From assembly GCA_037179515.1 (NCBI GenBank), contig JAXCGZ010005685.1:121001-185000 (forward strand): a stretch of 64,000 nt of DNA, written 5' to 3'. Position 1 is the stretch's first letter. Every line of letters begins with the position of its first letter. Under the pieces are notes generated by a model. That model was not told where the DNA came from. It saw only the letters and a list, made by a program, of their open reading frames with translations, and did not search any database. The stretch comes from Halocaridina rubra. Taxonomy: Eukaryota; Arthropoda; Malacostraca; Decapoda; Atyidae. The translations under genes and the position numbers were made by a program. Shown one piece after another: positions 1 through 13,189 of this stretch.

Positions 1-1
1 T

Positions 2-2240
2 GAAGAAGGTGAAACAGCTATAGAAGATGTTGAAGAAGATACAGCACCTGTAGAGGTTGCTGAAGAAGATGGAACACCTGCAGAGGCAACTGAGGAAGAT
101 GAAGCACCTGCAGAGGCTCTTGAGGAAGGCGAAGCACCTGCAGAGGCTGTTGAGGAAGGTGAAGCACCTGCAGAGGCTCTTGAGGAAGGTGAAGCACCTG
201 CAGAGGCCCCTGAAGAAGGTGAAGCACCTGCAGAAGCTGCTGAAGAAGATGAAACAGCTGCAGAGGCTACTGAGGAAGGTGAAATATCTACAGAGGCTGC
301 TGAAGAAGGTGAAGCACCTGCAGAGGCTGCTGAGGAAGATGAAGCACCTGCAGAGGCTGCTGAAGAAGGGGATGCACCTGTAGAAGATGCTGAGGGTGGT
401 CCAGAGCCTGCAGAGGCTGTTGATGGAGATGAGGCACCTGAAGAAGCTGGTGAAGTAGAGGAAGCACCTGCAGAGGCTGTTGAAGAGGATGAAGCACCTG
501 CAGATGTTCTTGAGGAGGATGAAGCACCTGCAGAGGCCCCTGAAGAAGGTGAAGCAACCACAGAGGCTGCTGAAGAAGATGAAACACCTGCAGAGGCTAC
601 AGAAGAAGGTGAAACATCTACAGAGGCTGCTGAAGAAGGTGAAGCATCTGTAGAGGATGTTGAGGAAGGTGAAGCACCTGCAGAGGCTGATGAGGGTGGT
701 CAAGCGCCTGCAGAGGCTGTTGATGGAGATGAGGCACCTGAAGAAGCTGGTGAAGTAGGGGAAGCACCTGCAGAGGCTGTTGAGGAAGGTGAAGCACCTG
801 CAGAGGCTGTTGAAGAAGGTGAAGCACCTGCAGAGGCTGCTGAGGATGGTGAAGCACCTGCAGAGGCTCTTGAGGAAGGTGAAACACCTGCAGAGGACCC
901 TGAAGAAGGTGAAGCACCTGCAGAGGCTGCTGAAGAAGATGAAGCAGCTGCAGAGGCTACTGAGGAAGGTGAAACATCTACAGAGGCTGCTGAAGAAGGT
1001 GAAGCACCTGCAGAGGCTGCTGAGGAAGGTGAAGTACCTGCAGAGGCTGCTGAAGAAGGGGATGCACCTGCAGAAGATGCTGAGGGTAGTCAAGAGCCTG
1101 CAGAGGCTGTTGATGGAGATGAGGCACCTGAAGAAGCTGGTGAAGTAGAGGAAGCACCTGTAGAGGCTGTTGAGGAAGGTGAAGCACCTGCAGATGCTCT
1201 TGAGGAGGGTGAAGCACCTGTAGAGGCCCCTGAAGAAGGTGAAGCACCTGCAGAGGCTGCTGAAGAAGATGAAACACCTGCAGAGGCTACTGAGGAAGGT
1301 GAAACATCTACAGAGGCTGCTGAAGAAGATGAAGCACCTGCAGAGGCTGTCGAGGAAGGTGAAGCGCCTGCAGAGGCTGCTGAAGATGAAACACCTGCAG
1401 AGGTTGCTGAAGAAGATTCAGGACTTGCAGAGGAAGGGGAAGCAACTACAGAGGCTGCTGAGGATGTTGAAGCACCTGCAGAGGCTGCTGAAGGAAGTGA
1501 GGATCCTGAAGAACATGCTGAAGAAGATGAATCACCTGTAGAGGCTGTTGATGAAGGTGAAACACCTGCAGAGGCTGCTGAAGAAGGTGAGACACCTACT
1601 GAGGCTGCTGAAGAAAATGAAGCACCTGCAGAGACTGCCGAGGAAGTTGAAGCACCTTCAGAGGGTGCTGAAGAAGGTGAGGTACCAGGTGATGCTGCTG
1701 AAGAAGGCGGAATACCTGGTGAAGCTGTTGAAGATGGAGAGGCACCTGCAGATGCTGCTGAAGAAGGTGAGGCCCCTGCAGATGTTGCTGAAGAAGATGA
1801 AGCACTTGCTGAAGCCAGTGAGGAAGGAGAAGAACCTGCAGATGCTGTTGAAGCAGAAGCACCTGCTGAAGCTTTTGAAGATGGAGAGACACCTGCAGAT
1901 GCTGCTGAAGAAGGTGAAGCAGCTACTGCAGGTGGTGAGGAAGAAGAGACATCTGCAGTCGCTGCTGAAGATGAGGCACCTGTAGATGCTACTGAAGAAG
2001 GTGAAGCACCTGCTGAAGCTACTGAAACAGATGAGGCACCTGCAGATGCTGCTGAAGAAGGAGAAACACCTACAGATGTTGGTGAAGAAGGCGGAGCACC
2101 TGTTGAAGCTGATGAGGAAGGAGAGGCGCCTGTTGAAACTGGTGAGGAAGGAGAGCCACCTGCAGATGCTGCTGAAGAAGGTGAACCACCTTCAGATGTT
2201 GCTGAGGAGAGTGAAGTACCAGTTGAAAGCGAAGCACCAA
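2..2240 (+). repeat. 30-bp coding minisatellite
   Basis: About 75 copies of a 30-bp unit (gaagaaggtgaagcacctgc plus agaggctgct). The first ~1380 bases stay in perfect 30-bp register; later copies are more diverged and contain whole-codon deletions. A marker variant containing GATGGAGATGAGGC recurs near 422, 722 and 1112, i.e. 300 and 390 bp apart (10 and 13 units), showing higher-order duplication. Confidence 0.9.
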
Positions 2241-2773
2241 TAGAAGCAGAAGTGGGTGATGCATTGGAAGTTGCTGCTGAAGCATCAAACACCGATGATG
2301 ATGTATTTATTTCAGTTAATGAAGATGCAGAGCTTGGAACAGTGGGAGATGCTGTGGATAATGATTTAGAAGATGATTCTGGAGATGCTACAATAGAAGA
2401 CCCTCTCGCACTAGCAGGTAATGATGACATTGAAGAATCCAATGCAACATTCTTTGGATCTTTAAAGGCTGCTGTAAGTGAAACTATTTCTGATATCAGG
2501 AATGTAATAAGAAACCAAAATGAAAAACCTGATGAGGAAAATATAATCCAAGACTTGGAACATGGGTTTGATTCTGTAATAGATGATAATAATAAACCAA
2601 CAGGAACAGAGGCACTTGAAGAAGTGGGGGCAGATGAATTTGAAACTAGAGCCAACTTCCCTGCAGATGATACTTCTGAAGATGGACTGACAGCACTGGA
2701 AAATGGGTTAACAGCTCCAATACCCCCTTTTACGTCAGATGAGGTAGGTCTTAATGGAGAAATTGAACTGTGA
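2..2773 (+). CDS. Acidic repeat exon of giant modular gene (5' end outside window)
   Basis: The frame is open from the first base of the window to a TGA at 2771-2773, about 924 codons, with no plausible start inside, so it is the 3' part of a larger exon. Residues 1 to about 745 are tandem copies of a ten-residue unit of the type EEGEAPAEAA, strongly acidic and without Cys, Trp or aromatic residues; this should be disordered and extended. The last ~170 residues are non-repetitive but still acidic. A good splice donor (GAG then gtaggt) lies at 2743/2744 in phase 0, so the stop at 2771 is probably reached only if the intron is retained; otherwise the exon joins one of the downstream phase-0 exons. 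Function is unknown; a spacer or cation-binding scaffold role is a guess. The long minus-strand frame at 1090-2655 is a Ser/Ala shadow of the repeat. Confidence 0.75.
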   Translation, partial: EEGETAIEDVEEDTAPVEVAEEDGTPAEATEEDEAPAEALEEGEAPAEAVEEGEAPAEALEEGEAPAEAPEEGEAPAEAAEEDETAAEATEEGEISTEAAEEGEAPAEAAEEDEAPAEAAEEGDAPVEDAEGGPEPAEAVDGDEAPEEAGEVEEAPAEAVEEDEAPADVLEEDEAPAEAPEEGEATTEAAEEDETPAEATEEGETSTEAAEEGEASVEDVEEGEAPAEADEGGQAPAEAVDGDEAPEEAGEVGEAPAEAVEEGEAPAEAVEEGEAPAEAAEDGEAPAEALEEGETPAEDPEEGEAPAEAAEEDEAAAEATEEGETSTEAAEEGEAPAEAAEEGEVPAEAAEEGDAPAEDAEGSQEPAEAVDGDEAPEEAGEVEEAPVEAVEEGEAPADALEEGEAPVEAPEEGEAPAEAAEEDETPAEATEEGETSTEAAEEDEAPAEAVEEGEAPAEAAEDETPAEVAEEDSGLAEEGEATTEAAEDVEAPAEAAEGSEDPEEHAEEDESPVEAVDEGETPAEAAEEGETPTEAAEENEAPAETAEEVEAPSEGAEEGEVPGDAAEEGGIPGEAVEDGEAPADAAEEGEAPADVAEEDEALAEASEEGEEPADAVEAEAPAEAFEDGETPADAAEEGEAATAGGEEEETSAVAAEDEAPVDATEEGEAPAEATETDEAPADAAEEGETPTDVGEEGGAPVEADEEGEAPVETGEEGEPPADAAEEGEPPSDVAEESEVPVESEAPIEAEVGDALEVAAEASNTDDDVFISVNEDAELGTVGDAVDNDLEDDSGDATIEDPLALAGNDDIEESNATFFGSLKAAVSETISDIRNVIRNQNEKPDEENIIQDLEHGFDSVIDDNNKPTGTEALEEVGADEFETRANFPADDTSEDGLTALENGLTAPIPPFTSDEVGLNGEIEL
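2741..2749 (+). other. Predicted splice donor, phase 0
   Basis: GAG|GTAGGT fits the AG|GTRAGT donor consensus and falls exactly between codons of the acidic frame. Use of this donor drops the nine residues VGLNGEIEL and the stop. No RNA evidence is available. Confidence 0.55.
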
Positions 2774-3645
2774 GTTGTGTGTCACTTTAGACAATACAGT
2801 GTTCCAAAACAGGGTTATTCTTGCAAGAACTAAATGAAAATCTTGCAAGTATTTTTTATAATGTTGCAATGCTTTCAGAATAGTTACTTTTAGATAGAGA
2901 CTCACATATGACTTGAGTAACTAAGCCACCTCTCACTTGGAAAAATCTCATATTCAGCTTATGTAAACTTTAATTTTATTGTTTAAATTACTTATCTTGT
3001 TGTTTGAAACTTTTATTAAGTTAGCTTGCAGTGCATTTGTTTAAAGATATTAATCTCTTGCTCTTTCACATGCCTAATGTTGGGTCAGTTTTAGATTTCA
3101 GCATGCTTATATATCCTTTAGTCACCATCATTTGATAATGATGTAAGAACCATAGGTTAGCCACAAGAAATATAAATGAGAAGGCGTACTTGCTGCAGTT
3201 AAACTATGAACCAGTAAAATCTGTACTAGGAGAGAGCTAGAAAATATAGTATTTTGTAGTCACAAGATTACTCTAGAAGTGGCTCAGTATAACTTATCCA
3301 TTTGGATGGGATTTGTGTAATCTTTTCTTGTATTATTATTGTCATCAAATTTACTGTACTGCTTTTTATGCATCACTTTGGTTTGTAAGACTTTTGATAA
3401 ACATATTCAACACTTGGTCTTTCTAGCCATAACACAAAAAAATATGGAGGAATGCCTTTTTGTGTTTTTTCTAATTACTGTATCATGTTCACTAGAATAA
3501 GTGAAACATATTACGACAGTGAAGTATTAAAAAAATGAGCAGCATGTTCACCAAATCGAGATACACGATGAATGAGGTTGGTGCTCTTGCTCATCACCTT
3601 TCTTGTTTTGGGTTTTGCCACTGGGTGTAATTGCGTATGATGCAG
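2774..3645. other. AT-rich non-coding stretch (3' UTR or intron)
   Basis: No coding-like frame and no repeat family recognised. If the stop at 2771 is used, this is the 3' UTR of a short isoform; otherwise it is intron up to the acceptor at 3644-3645. Confidence 0.5.
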
Positions 3646-3783
3646 AGTGACGATGATGATGAAGATGACGCTGTGGGTGGCGTCGTGGCCGTTGGTGCGG
3701 CTAGTGCTGCTGTTCTGGCTGCTGGCACGAGCATAGCCGCTGTCAACCCTTTGCCCAGTGTGCGTACTATTCACACTCATTAG
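3646..3783 (+). CDS. Candidate alternative terminal exon with hydrophobic tail
   Basis: After a pyrimidine-rich stretch and the acceptor tgatgcag, a phase-0 frame runs 45 codons to TAG at 3781. It opens with SDDDDEDD and then has about 25 small hydrophobic residues (AVGGVVAVGAASAAVLAAG, then TSIAAV) followed by a short polar end. The block is visibly GC-richer than its AT-rich surroundings, as expected for a conserved exon. Joined to the donor at 2743 it would give the acidic protein a C-terminal segment able to span a membrane (tail anchor). An in-frame ATG pair sits at 3637-3642 just before the acceptor, so a 49-codon stand-alone ORF is the alternative reading. Splicing is predicted from sequence only. 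Confidence 0.45.
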   Translation, partial: SDDDDEDDAVGGVVAVGAASAAVLAAGTSIAAVNPLPSVRTIHTH

Positions 3784-5178
<1,395 letters not shown>

Positions 5179-5398
5179 ATTAAGCTGTCATCATTACTGA
5201 TGCAGTGTAACTTATATATTTACCCAAGACCATTTGCCACACGTCAGTAGCCTTCCATTTTAAACAATATCTGAGTGCAAATCTTCATGTAGGATGTACA
5301 TTTATACACCTCTGAACACTTAGTCATAACCTTACCTTATGGAACTGTTACAGTCTCCTGTTGTTCTAATTAAATTATTTATTATTGTAAAGGCGAAG

Positions 5399-5592
5399 TA
5401 GTCACTGTGGCTCAAGCGGTAGCGTCCACGACCCTGAGGCGTCAGGTAGAGGGTTCGCGCCCCGTCACGGTCTGAGGTTAGCAAGGACATGCACTCAGGG
5501 TAACAATTACATCTGCCAATAGTAGTCCTTCGCAAGAAGGCAACCATCCTAGCTCTTGGTAGCAAAGGGAGTCCGTGATGTAACGCTGGAAT
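5399..5592 (+). mobile_element. tRNA-derived SINE, family 1, with target duplication
   Basis: Contains a pol III box A-like ggctcaagcggtagcgtcc and box B-like gggttcgcgccccgtc, then a conserved non-tRNA body ending gggagtccgtgatgtaac. It is flanked by an 18-bp duplication, attattgtaaaggcgaag (5381-5398) and attattgtaaaagcgagg (5593-5610), with two differences. Four further copies lie at 51199, 55938, 56179 and 60637. Confidence 0.85.
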
Positions 5593-5610
5593 ATTATTGT
5601 AAAAGCGAGG

Positions 5611-6242
<632 letters not shown>

Positions 6243-6845
6243 TGTACTGTATATGTATATAGTTGCATGGTACTTAAGCTTGCATAATGTGTTAGTGGAG
6301 AAGTTACTTAGCGCCAGTATTAGAAATTAATGAATATTCACATAAAAATTACAGAGCTGTTTACCAGATCCATGTACAGTACAGTAATACCTCGCCCTAC
6401 GTCGTTAATTCGTTCCAGAACTCACGAGTTAAGAAAGAGACTTAAATCGAAAATATTCTTTTAAATATGACCTAAAAGCCCTATTAGCAGCCCCCTTTAA
6501 GTTGCTAATACTATAACATTGTTTTTCGTTCATTTTAATTAAAGTTAATGTAAAGAAAATAAAAAAAATAAATCATATACTCTCTTCACATTTTAAAACA
6601 ATCCAGACACCCTGTAGAAATGTACATGACGTAGTACACATGATACAGTATTTGTAAAATCTTCATGCTTTATATTGATTTCACACATTAATATTTACAT
6701 TTTAGCATTTATTTTTTTGTAGCTTTGTATTACTTTTAGATTTTTTTTCATTTTTATGGGTTTGTAACTAGTTTGTTGCGTAAAGATGCGTAAAATGACG
6801 AACTGATGTTGTTCAGTTTTATTTTTCCTGTTATTATTACCAAAA

Positions 6846-6993
6846 ACTGGGGGCCATGGTAGCATGTAGTGGTAGGTTGCTCTACCCTGAAGGTAATGCC
6901 GTGGAGTGTTAGGAAGGGTATCCAGCCCTACTTTGCCAAGATTTAATCAGTCTCTGTGCCCCCTTAGAATGGTGACTAATTGTGACACCAAAT
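6846..6993 (+). mobile_element. Old SINE, family 2
   Basis: Degraded tRNA-like head (ggtagcatgtagtggtaggt), the linker gttaggaagggtatccagcc and a tail ending ctaattgtgacacc. These match the better preserved family 2 copies at 53711 and 63361. Confidence 0.55.
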
Positions 6994-7345
6994 AATGATA
7001 GATGTAAATCGGAGTGACTTATGGCAAGCTGTTACTGTATACACCTTTCATAGAGGCTTTAGTATAAGCCAGTTAAGTATTATGCTTGACATAATAGGTC
7101 TGCAAACTCAATTAGCAATTGAGACATGTACTATAGTAATTACTGAAGAAAAACAGATTACAAACCTCTACATGAGTGGTGAGCATTGTGCTTAGAGGCT
7201 GTAAAATATGTGAGATATAGTAATAACCAAAATAAGCTGCTTTGAAGGCTTACTGTGAGGTCAGTTTGACAGACATCAGCATTAAATAAATGACAACAAG
7301 ATATGAGCATGTCAGACAGACCTTAATGTATCGATTTGTAGGACA

Positions 7346-7610
7346 GCAGCGAAAGCTAGGTGACAGCAAGATATGCATATAATAATTCGTCATTTGCCAA
7401 TTAGACAAACATCAATAATCTAAAAATGACAGCAGGATAAGTTCACATGCAAAAGCTAGGTGACAGCAAGATATGCATATATTAAATCGTTATTTGCCAG
7501 TTGGACAAACATCAATAATCTAAAAATGACAGCAAGATAAGCTCGCATCAGACAGACATTAACGATGTCAATTTGATGGACAGCAACAATTGATCTGTGA
7601 CAGCAAGGTA
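7346..7610 (+). repeat. Degenerate ~99-bp tandem repeat
   Basis: The phrase aaagctaggtgacagcaaga recurs at about 7351 and 7450, and gacaaacatcaataatctaa recurs with the same spacing. A looser gacagcaaga motif continues to about 7610. Confidence 0.65.
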
Positions 7611-7789
7611 TGCATGTAATACATAGCCGTTCAGCCTAAGTAACCATTTTAAACATTCGGGTAATTACTTTGCGAATAGTCTCTACAAGAGACTATTTGC
7701 TAAACTTTCTGTTTAAAAGCTTATTCCAGCTTATTATACCTCGTTTTAAGCAGTAGAAGGTAAATATTGAAAACTTTTATATTTTTAGA

Positions 7790-8060
7790 CGTTCCCTCTT
7801 GGAGTTCTATGTAAATTATACACAAAACCTCAAATGATTTTGCTTTTTATTAGACCATTCATTTTAAGCAGTTTTAGGTAGCTCTCCAAGACTTTCAGGT
7901 TTTGAAAAATTCCCTCTTGGAGTTTTAGATTATGTAAACTATACACAATAACCCAGATTACTGTAGTTCGTTTTGTAATGTGCATTTTAAACAATACTAG
8001 GTAGCTCCTCAACACTGGACTGATCCCAGAGAATGTAAATTATACCCAAAAACTCAAGTT
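7790..8060 (+). repeat. Degenerate ~116-bp tandem repeat
   Basis: ttccctcttggagtt occurs near 7793 and 7909, each followed by a gtaaa..tatacacaa motif; a third, decayed copy of the latter is near 8035. Intronic, no coding signal. Confidence 0.5.
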
Positions 8061-8507
8061 ATTTTGTTTTTGTAAAATTGTACATTTTATTTCTGTTTCG
8101 AGAAGGGAACATATGACATTTCTGGAGCAGAGTTTTACTCTGATTTTTTTTTTAAGAGCTTTAATTGCTCCATCCTTGTATATCGATCATATAAGAATAT
8201 TTTATGTCTTCAACTTATTACATTATTTAGTTATTTATTCAAAAGTAGATTAACTCAAAGCAATGTCGTTTAACAATGTGTAAATATTTTGCATTATTGT
8301 GAACACCTGTCGTTTGGAATACAGTACTGTATATATTTTTCCGTAGTGGCACATTCCTTATTGCTTGGTTGAGAGAAATAAGAAAGAAATACTTCTGAAA
8401 AATTTCATACATTCTCTTCCATGTTCGACTATGGCCACTTTTCAACCTTGCAGTAAGAAATGAGCTTTGTTTGGAGGCATCTCTCTGATATTTTCATCAT
8501 ATTGCAG

Positions 8508-8591
8508 GTAAATCGTGATGAATCTCAGTCTGGAGTTCACACCAATTATGATTTTTCCAGCAGTGGTTATCAACCCACTGCTGCTACCAAC
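8508..8591 (+). CDS. Candidate 84-nt cassette exon, phase 0-0
   Basis: Bounded by an acceptor (catattgcag) and a good donor (AAC|gtaagt). The 28 codons are open and coding-like: VNRDESQSGVHTNY followed by a Ser/Gly/Thr/Ala-rich stretch ending PTAATN. The length is divisible by three and both edges fall between codons, so inclusion or skipping keeps frame with the other predicted exons on this strand. No domain is recognisable. Both splice sites plus the frame make chance less likely than for the single-sided candidates nearby, but expression is untested. Confidence 0.5.
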
Positions 8592-11338
8592 GTAAGTCTC
8601 TTGTGATTTTCGTTTTTCTTTTATAAACCAGTAGTTAATGAATTACCAGTTAGCGCTTTTTTATCTTAGTTCTTATAATTACCAGTGTAGGTAATATGAT
8701 TATCTTCTCTCAGTACCTAGTAGATCAAGAATTTCTTACAATTATACCTCTCTCTTTCTTAAAATATACACCCAGTCCGTATATTCTTTCTAGCTGTTAA
8801 TGAGCTATCAATATTTAATCACACAACTGTTTAAAGCTTTACCTCAGACCTTTGATTATCTGCTCATTCTGAATTTCCTTTAACTTTTCTTCCAATTGAT
8901 TAAGGTTATAGGATTAACCCTATATGATTAGGCTTTATATTTTTCTACTTTACAACCAACCATCACTTCACTAGAGAAGATGGTATATTCCTTAGTTACA
9001 CTAATTACAGTTATTAGGGTTTTTATACTTAATAGATAAGCTTTTATTAGAGTACTGTACTATCATTTTGAATACAGTATTTATAATATTTACATCAATA
9101 TATTTCTGTTGCCTCTTTGTCAACAGTCTCTAAGAAACCTTTGAGACAGGTTTTTATATGTTGTAGATTCACCAGGATGGCTACTCTGTTCCCAGTGTAG
9201 AATTTGATTGTAAAATTTCTTTTTTAAATTGGCATACCTGAGAAAAAAAAACATTACGAAAGATAAAATTCAAGTTTAGTCTAACAAATCCATGATGTCG
9301 AAAAACATTATTTTAGAATTAATATCTTGATACACATTGGTGAAAGAAATATGTCCTCTATGTAAATAATTCATATACTGTATTTCTTCATTATAATTCA
9401 CTCTTTTTTTATCTGTCATTAAGCATATTTCTTATGATTATTTTAATTTTGACTTCAAATTTATTCTTATACTTTTTTCTCATACTCCCAATAATTTTCC
9501 ATCCAAACCAAATAGATTTTGTTCTTGTATCAAGATATGCTGTGTTTATTAAATATTTTTCAATATATTCCATTATATATTTAGAATCTTTAAGTACTGT
9601 ATTTTGTGTCCATCCACATTCAAATGGGGATTAATAGTGACACAACATGACAAGCATACATTCAGCATTACTGTACCTGTATATCTAAGTGTTAAGCTCT
9701 TTTACTATATATCTTAAACGACATAGTAGCCATTTATGGTGACTAGAAATATACTAGTTTTAATGTCTATGAGACCTGCAAACCTAGGGGTGCTCAATTA
9801 TATCCATTATATTTAACCATTTATACATTTTTCACTTATTAGTTAACTGTTATTCATTGTTTCCTATCCTTTATCTAAAAGAGTGAAATTAAAAGACAGT
9901 GTTCTTTCACATTATTCTTGTTAGTAATTATTAGAAAGATAAATAATAATATTCGTTGACATCCCTTGGTTTCATCCTCTCATGACTTAGAAACATGCCC
10001 TCCTATATGTCTTAGTCATACTCTAGCGTTGTTTCAGGTCTATTTATAAAATTTATTTTTACTTAAAATGAATATTTGTTCTGGATATGTAATTCAATAG
10101 CCAATCCCATATCTGTGAGTGTACTAGTCAGATGCTGGGTAGCGGATTTGATATTACATGCCGGCAACGAATAAAATTTAATGTCTGTAACATAGCATGT
10201 GTGGCTATATATTATACAGCTTTATTCAATGATGAAAGAGTTGAGATTTCTTTGCTTATTTATTTGTTATTTATGCTGTCCTGGCTGGGAAGCAGTAGGT
10301 ATATCATGGTGCGCTTCTGTTGACTGTGTCAAACCCCCTCCTCTCAGTTAAAAAAAGTAAATTGGTCTCAAACACGACTCGAAATCTTACCACGAAGAGT
10401 GAAGAACAGCATAGAACTAGGGAAGGAACCAAACACAGTAGATTTTTCTATGTCAAGTAATCAAGATGAAGAGGCACATTCATAATAGTCTTTAAATACC
10501 TGTTATTCAAGACTTCTTGCAGAATGCTGTCAGGTTTTTTTATGTCAAGTAATCAGAAAGAAGAAGCTCAATTAACTTTATTAACTTGTTATTCATGAAT
10601 CCTTGCGGAACATGGTCAGATTTATGGAATGTCATGGGAGTTAGTGCCAATCAGCAATAAGAATATAATCCATTTTACAAGAATTCAAGGAGGCCCTACT
10701 ATTTAACCATACCTTTTGTATTGCAAGCTAGTTATTCATTTTTTAAGTATACTGTATTCCATAAGAGAATTACAGTTGTCCTTCATCTTACACCACTAAT
10801 TGGTTCTACCACTTCCTGTGTAAGTATAAATCGCTCATAGACAATTTGATAATATATATGTCTCCATTTAGCATATAACCTACTCCCAAGCATCTGTATA
10901 TTTTGAATTATGCTTACATTACTGAACGGTACTTAAACTATGTCAAATACAATTTAAGATTATGTAAAAACATTTTGATACGTAGTTTTGGGGAGAAATA
11001 TTTTATGAGATTTTCTTTTCTTTTTTTATATATATTTCAACCATTTATATTCAAAATCTCATTATTGAAAATCATGTATGATGAGGGACAGCTGTGTTTT
11101 AGTGTGTAATGGTATCAGTAATTTACCTACTTTATCCAGTAATTTAAACTGCATGATAATTGTAGGGTTCTAAATACAATAATTATTATCAAACAAAACT
11201 GTTACCTCCATAGGTTCCAAGCATGAATATTTCAATAATATGACCCTAGATAATTTTGGACATTATATATTTAACTTAGTTAAGTGTCTGTGCCTCTTCT
11301 AACTTGATTATTGTATATTCTCTAAATAAATATTTTAG
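8592..11338. other. Intron-like sequence, 2.7 kb
   Basis: AT-rich, no coding frame supported. A family 2 SINE tail (cattcaaatggggattaata then gtgacac) lies at 9617-9643, and a ~92-bp imperfect duplication at 10443-10625 repeats a tatgtcaagtaatca phrase. Confidence 0.5.
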
Positions 11339-11389
11339 CCCGACGACAGTATTATTACTGCAGGTGTGGCTGAGAAAATGGTCAAATAA
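11339..11389 (+). CDS. Candidate short alternative terminal exon
   Basis: Acceptor (aatattttag) followed in phase 0 by 16 codons, PDDSIITAGVAEKMVK, and TAA. Composition is coding-like and the phase agrees with the other candidates, but a frame this short is often open by chance. An internal cag|gtgtgg could act as a weak donor. Low-confidence call. Confidence 0.25.
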   Translation, partial: PDDSIITAGVAEKMVK

Positions 11390-13189
11390 ATAGACAGTAT
11401 TTTGCTTTGTCAGTATATGAAAGCTGGTTTAATTCATAGGTGATACTGTAATTTTGATATTGCTTTTTTCTTATAAAGTAATAATATTTAAGCATAGAGC
11501 TTCAATACTGTTAAAAATATTTTAGATCAGCTGTACATACGCCATTGTAAATGAGCCTTATAATAAAATTTGCCACTTAATTTTAAACTGCACATATATT
11601 TCCTAAATTGCTTTTGAAAATAAATAAAATTGCAAAAGAAGGAAAATAAATTATATAAAGATTTCTTTTAAACTAGGAAATAACTGTAAATTAAATTAAA
11701 CTGAAAATGAAAAATAAAACTGCTAAATAGCAAAATATTAGCTTGGTCACAAAGTAATTTGTTACATATTAAACTAACCAAGGCTTGCATTACTAACATG
11801 AACCTTAAATTATACTAAAATTTTAGTTTTACTTAAACAGTACAGAATAAAAGGATGAAGAGAAGGTAAGGTCATCTAAGTCCACTTTGAAAATGTTAAT
11901 ATGTGTCAGTCCAAAGATCTTAATTGTGATTCCTTTTTTTTATTATTATTATCATTATGATTTTATTATAATTTGTCAAGATATTTCTCATTGATTTCGA
12001 GTTGTGTTCTTTTGAGACGTCATTATGTGTAGCTTTCGTTGTTAAGGAAAGGCTCTTTTTCACTTCGCCAAGGACAAAACAGTGAAGAGGATCTGGACTA
12101 CTTAAACATTTACAATAAATGTTTTGTCTATATATGCCATCGCTGCTTTACTTTTCCCCTCTGCACTTCCTTCCAAAACATTACTTGGTAATTTATATTT
12201 CTCCTATGCATTTTGATCTGTTTTAAATGAACATGACCTACTAAGCGTCGTAAATGGTTCCTAAGCTAACCTAACTTAACCTAACCTTGCAACTTAACCT
12301 ATCCTATCTTAGACCATAAAACAGTTGATTTTCAATTATTATGAAGGTCAGATTCGTTCAAAAAAATATAAAAAACTCATAAGATATCGAGACTGGGGAA
12401 GATATTGGTGTAATAGTAAAAAAATACACATTCTTCTATTGAAATCTGGACACTGAGTACTCAGTTGACAAGAATAAGTAGCAGAAGGCAAAAACATTTA
12501 TTGTAATCACTCTGTGGTGTTGTTGTTGGTGTCCTTTTGGATAGACGTATTTACAAACGGTAGTGTGTATATATATACACGTGTGTGTGTCTTACTCATG
12601 TGTGTATACTTTTACAGCAGTTTCACAAGTGTCTTTTTGACTCATCCTCATCATATCATCATCATATATTTTTTATATATAATTTTTGTTATTCGAAAAG
12701 GAAATATGTATATATAGTACATTACGGTACTTGGGTACGTCTATATTTTATCTATATATACATCAAAATACATGTATTTACTATAATACAGAGTATTATA
12801 CTTCAGTGAATAATTGAAGAGTTTTTAGTCATTCCTCTGTGTATATTATACATATATTGGGTGTATATATTGCTTACATATTAGTATATATAAGATTTTT
12901 TTTTAGTATAGAATCCCAAGGTAATTTGGATCTCGTTTTTCACTAAAAATACCTAATAATGGTGCTTATCGCTTTTGCTTAAAGTTATTTTTACTCAGAA
13001 CTTTAGTTGTAGAATGCTTAGCTTTGGGTCTTTTCCTCGACGACTTCACCTTATGAGCTTAATAGCCAGCTATTTACAATTGATTAACCTGACTCATTAT
13101 CTTCTGTTTTTTTTCCAAAATTCTTTATTTTCGTTCAAATTTCTCCTTAATTCCCTCATCCCAGTCAGAGGAATTAAAGATAATTCTAT
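11390..13189. other. AT-rich intron-like sequence
   Basis: No gene recognised. A short run of degenerate CCTAA-like words (cctaacttaacctaacctt) at about 12280-12298 resembles the arthropod telomere repeat but is too short to interpret. Confidence 0.45.

Noticed and set aside
1090..2655. 521-codon minus-strand Ser/Ala-rich frame
   Set aside because: Antisense shadow of the 30-bp acidic repeat; no start or splice context, and the plus frame explains the constraint.
12275..12300. Interstitial telomere repeat (CCTAA-like words; also aggttaagttaggttgggtt near 50997)
   Set aside because: Only a few imperfect words at each site, below what would distinguish telomere DNA from AT-rich background.
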